This document shows positions 29,137-31,890 of a DNA stretch of 31,890 nucleotides, one piece after another. The position numbers were made by a program, and so were the translations under genes. The DNA lies in IMG/VR virus record IMGVR_UViG_3300044641_005617, positions 1 through 31,890 of that record; one strand, given 5' to 3'. Every line of letters begins with the position of its first letter. Within the stretch, counting starts at the first letter, position 1. The notes beneath the pieces are model-generated. The model had not been told where the DNA came from. It did not search any database and saw only the letters and a list, made by a program, of their open reading frames with translations. Origin of the DNA: a virus.

Positions 29137-30207
29137 ATGGCAGAAGAATTAACAGAAGAAGAAGTTATTGCGAAATTTAACGCAGGTGAAAAATTTGAGG
29201 AAGTTATCAACAAAGATGATCCATCAAAAACAACCCCAGCTACTCCAACCGACACATCCGTAGAACCAGAAAAAACATACTGGGAACAGAAGGGTTTTGC
29301 CTCTCAAGAAGAACTTGATACCTATATTGAATCAAGGAGACACGGAGTAGAACCGGAGTATAAAAGCCAATATGCAAAAGAGCTTGATACCTTCGCAAAG
29401 GTTACCGGAAAAGACGATCCAGAAACCTTCCAGTTCTATAAGAATACCGAGGTAAAAGACACCATGGAACCGATGGATTATATTGATCTATTGGTAAAAG
29501 ATCACGTTCTTAAAAACCCTGAGTTTAAAGGGGATGAAGATATTATCAAGGATCGTTTTATTAAACAATATCTAGTAGATATGGACCCTACAGACGAGGC
29601 CCTTACCAAGGAAGATTTGTTTGACAAGAAAATGAAAACCATCGAGCTTAAAAAATCAGCAGAAACGGTTGTCAACGAGATCAAAGAAATTAAAACCAAG
29701 ATTGCAAATAATGGTGTCACCCCAGAAGAAATAGCTGAAAGACAATCTAAGATTGAACAGTCTAAAACTAAATGGAACGACGAACTTAATAAAGCAGCAG
29801 AGAACTTTAAGGTCGATATTTTTGACGAGGCAAAAAATAAAGAAGGCAAATTCGAATTTCTTAAAACAGATAAGGATGAGCCAGTTGTCTTAAAAAGTTT
29901 TACCTTTGGTGACGAGGAAAAAGAATTCTACAAAAGTTCCCTAGGTGGAGTAATTAACCAAATGGGGTATCCTGAACCAGATAGTGAGAACGCGAAAATG
30001 GCTCAGAAAATTGCAGAAATGGCAACGTTCTATGAATTTAGAGGAAGGCTGATTAAAGAAGTGATAGCACAGACAAAATCATCCCTAATCAAAGAAGATA
30101 AGATCGAGGCCGATAACCCCTCAAAATTGAAAATTGCAGCTAGCACTGATAATCCAGAAGGCATATTGTCGGAGGAAGAAGCGGTGAAAAGAGCAATGAA
30201 CGGATAG
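29137..30207 (+). CDS. Scaffold-like acidic coiled protein
   Basis: This 356-residue protein is strongly acidic at its N-terminus (M-A-E-E-L-T-E-E-E-V) and lysine/glutamate-rich with helical coiled segments, including one at about 175-230 (K-K-S-A-E-T-V-V-N-E-I-K-E-I). Low aromatic content, many charges and position between portal and major capsid genes match head scaffold proteins. A maturation-protease role is not supported, since no catalytic motif is seen. Confidence 0.6.
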   Translation: MAEELTEEEVIAKFNAGEKFEEVINKDDPSKTTPATPTDTSVEPEKTYWEQKGFASQEELDTYIESRRHGVEPEYKSQYAKELDTFAKVTGKDDPETFQFYKNTEVKDTMEPMDYIDLLVKDHVLKNPEFKGDEDIIKDRFIKQYLVDMDPTDEALTKEDLFDKKMKTIELKKSAETVVNEIKEIKTKIANNGVTPEEIAERQSKIEQSKTKWNDELNKAAENFKVDIFDEAKNKEGKFEFLKTDKDEPVVLKSFTFGDEEKEFYKSSLGGVINQMGYPEPDSENAKMAQKIAEMATFYEFRGRLIKEVIAQTKSSLIKEDKIEADNPSKLKIAASTDNPEGILSEEEAVKRAMNG

Positions 30208-30226
30208 TGAAAAGCAGTTAAAGGGC

Positions 30227-30253
30227 TATGGGAAATTAAATATAAACCCCATA
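30227..30253 (+). promoter_or_regulatory. Small hairpin in the capsid gene leader
   Basis: TATGGG and CCCATA can pair around a 15-base loop and end 13 bases before the GTG start at 30267. It might affect translation of the capsid gene. No promoter match was found in this 59-base gap. Confidence 0.35.
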
Positions 30254-30266
30254 AAACTTAAAGACA

Positions 30267-31700
30267 GTGAGCAATAATACAGCATCGAGTCTATATACAA
30301 GTTTAATTACTTCGATAGACCCACTTTTGGAAAAATTTGCCATCGGCCGTGAAATATTTGCCGCCTATGGAGATCAGCACTATAACGCAGCAATGCTTAT
30401 CAAGTCGTTGACAAACAGTCAATCGGTTCCAGTGAACCAAGAGACTTATTACCATTTTGAAGATCTTCCAATTAACCAAAACCTTTTAACAGCAGCAGGT
30501 GGTCCATACGTGGCAGCTTCTCCTGGTGCTTCGGTTGTAGTTAACTTGGCATTATCTAACAACTCTACTTTAAACGGACTTTTACCGGTACGTGAAAAGT
30601 GGACAATCGTTGACCCAAACAACAACCAAAGATTGTATCGTATCGAAACTGTAACAAACAGTGGAGTTACCCCTTCTATTACAATTGCACCGCTTGATCC
30701 TACAATCACAATCTCTATCTCTGGTGGAGTGTTATTGAAAATTGGACCTTCGGCTTTTGGTGAAGGAACCGGACAACCAGGTGGAATTGTTACTCCTGTA
30801 TTACGTAGAAACTTTAACCTTTCTATCTTAAAAGAAGGTTTAAATTTCTCTGGTTCAGAAGCTACCAACGAAGCTAGTGTTGACGCAGTATCGTTAGCAG
30901 GTATGTACACCGCAGCTAATATCGAACTTCCTGCAGGTTTAGGTAATACCTACGTAGTAAGAAATGCAAAACAAATGGAGTTCCGTATGATGGAACAACA
31001 TGCCGATCTTTACTATTGGGGTGAGAAGAATACCAACACTTCTGTTGTTGTTGACTCTGGTAGCGACGGTACAGTAAGAGCATCTGAAGGGTTAAAGAGA
31101 ACTACTACTTTATACGGAACTCCAATTCCTTATTCAGTTGGTTCAATGACCATGGGTATCTTCAGCCAGGCTGGTGATGCTTTAGATGCTCAATACGTTT
31201 CTCCTTCCAGAGCAATCCTTTGGTTACAAGGTAGAAAGCAGTACACTGAGGCTGAGTCATTATTGGCTACCAACAACTACTATACCGGTATCCGTTACGA
31301 TAGAGATTCTTCTCTACCATATGTATATGGAGACGCTATGGCTGTTCAAGGTAAGAAATACAACTTCGCATTTATCGGAGTAGAACTTGGTGGATACAAA
31401 TATGTATCTATGAGAGAGCCTTTATTTACCGACCCTAACGGTACAGGTGCATTAGGTTACCCAGTTCCAAACTTAGGATTCATGTTGCCTTTGGCCTCTA
31501 TGACTGATCCTGTTAATAAAGTATCGAGAGATACCGTTACAATGAGATATAAGTCATTGGGTGGTATTAACCGTGCTTACAAAACATGGGTGAGAGGTCA
31601 AGAAATCACTAACGTGGATACTTACGATATCAACATGCAAGCCAACGTTTCTTACGAGTGGTTCGGAGCTAACAGATTTATCCAAGTTCAAGGTACCTAG
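30267..31700 (+). CDS. Major capsid protein (GTG start)
   Basis: This 477-residue protein follows the scaffold-like gene and ends before a terminator. It has the composition of an HK97-fold capsid: an extended N-terminal part, Y-H-F-E-D-L-P near 67-73, a G-L-P-V-R-E-K-W strand, and a long beta-rich C-terminal half with R-A-I-L-W-L-Q-G-R-K and Y-K-T-W-V-R-G-Q-E near the end. The frame has no ATG near its start; GTG 30267 gives M-S-N-N-T-A-S-S. The HK97 fold is inferred from position and size. Confidence 0.75.
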   Translation: MSNNTASSLYTSLITSIDPLLEKFAIGREIFAAYGDQHYNAAMLIKSLTNSQSVPVNQETYYHFEDLPINQNLLTAAGGPYVAASPGASVVVNLALSNNSTLNGLLPVREKWTIVDPNNNQRLYRIETVTNSGVTPSITIAPLDPTITISISGGVLLKIGPSAFGEGTGQPGGIVTPVLRRNFNLSILKEGLNFSGSEATNEASVDAVSLAGMYTAANIELPAGLGNTYVVRNAKQMEFRMMEQHADLYYWGEKNTNTSVVVDSGSDGTVRASEGLKRTTTLYGTPIPYSVGSMTMGIFSQAGDALDAQYVSPSRAILWLQGRKQYTEAESLLATNNYYTGIRYDRDSSLPYVYGDAMAVQGKKYNFAFIGVELGGYKYVSMREPLFTDPNGTGALGYPVPNLGFMLPLASMTDPVNKVSRDTVTMRYKSLGGINRAYKTWVRGQEITNVDTYDINMQANVSYEWFGANRFIQVQGT

Positions 31701-31717
31701 TACTTGATCGAAATATT

Positions 31718-31753
31718 AAAAACCCTGGTAATTAATTTTATCAGGGTTTTTTT
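31718..31753 (+). terminator. Intrinsic terminator after the capsid gene
   Basis: AAAACCCTG pairs with CAGGGTTTT around a 14-base AT-rich loop and runs into a T-tract to 31753. It would end the capsid transcript. Confidence 0.85.
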
Positions 31754-31811
31754 ATTTCAAATATATTACTATTTTTACCGAGAATTAGGTAATAATTAAA
31801 ACAAAACCGTT

Positions 31812-31890
31812 ATGATACTTATTGATAAGAAAAAAGCAGTCTTCGCAAAATCTTACATTACAAAGAAGAAAAATGAAATTGGAGACGGAA
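31812..31890 (+). CDS. Start of a further gene, cut by window end
   Basis: An ATG at 31812 opens a frame of 26 residues to the window end (M-I-L-I-D-K-K-K-A-V-F-A-K-S-Y-I-T-K-K-K and six more). It is basic, in line with the capsid-neighbour genes of phages, but too short for a family. An AT-rich sequence resembling the 29112 promoter region lies upstream (about 31760-31800), without a full TTTG box. Confidence 0.4.
   Translation, partial: MILIDKKKAVFAKSYITKKKNEIGDG

Noticed and set aside
1-31890. tRNA or rRNA genes
   Set aside because: No cloverleaf-like segment with TTCRA-type arms or rRNA-like conserved stretch was found by reading; a covariance-model search was not possible here.

Overview
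This window reads as part of a double-stranded DNA tailed-phage (or closely related prophage) genome, most likely infecting a member of the Bacteroidota. The phage assignment rests on the run large terminase - portal - scaffold-like - major capsid, on a recombination/replication gene set, and on fibre and lysis genes. The host assignment rests on several gene-proximal matches to the Bacteroidota promoter pattern (TTG, 17-21 bases, TAnnTTTG), on very short leaders without Shine-Dalgarno sequences, and on AT-rich coding. I cannot name the species. No rRNA, tRNA, insertion sequence or CRISPR array was seen.

Region 1 (1-5186, rightward) is a tightly overlapped recombination block. It holds the tail of a nuclease, two small DNA-binding-like proteins, a YqaJ-type exonuclease, an SSB-like protein with an acidic LPF tail, an ERF-like annealing protein and two unknowns. 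Region 2 (5217-13950, rightward) is a virion-surface and lysis block: a virion-like protein, an Ig-like/P-domain-like ORF with no ATG, a probable single-gene spanin, a collagen-like fibre with GYT/GPT triplets, two paralogous glycine-rich adhesin-like proteins, a protein with two glycosyltransferase domains, and two holin-like membrane proteins.

Region 3 (13980-18791, leftward) is an accessory island. It has a small serine recombinase, a RadC-type JAMM protein, a very acidic protein, and more than a dozen small ORFs. Several of the small ORFs are tiny membrane proteins and many are coupled by ATGA or TAATG overlaps. A well-placed leftward promoter at 18830-18837 could drive the whole island. 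Three of its genes share a near-identical leader next to the ATG, and a recurring element (ACGY, 8 or 18 bases, GCGT) lies in or beside several of its gene junctions.

Region 4 (18838-19671) is a gene-poor divergent control region with a 16-base direct repeat and a G-rich tract; it is a reasonable candidate for an origin or regulatory region. Region 5 (19672-31890, rightward) starts at a strong promoter. It encodes a GIY-YIG-like protein, an HNH protein and a putative regulator, then a strong terminator hairpin immediately before the replisome genes (replisome-organiser-like protein, primase-helicase). After these come an unusual tandem two-domain GroES-like protein, large terminase, portal, scaffold-like protein and major capsid protein, a terminator, and the start of one more gene.

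The most notable items are the tandem GroES-like protein next to the head genes, the dyad element with 8/18-base spacing, the collagen-like fibre with a double glycosyltransferase two genes downstream of its neighbours, and the dense island of coupled micro-ORFs.
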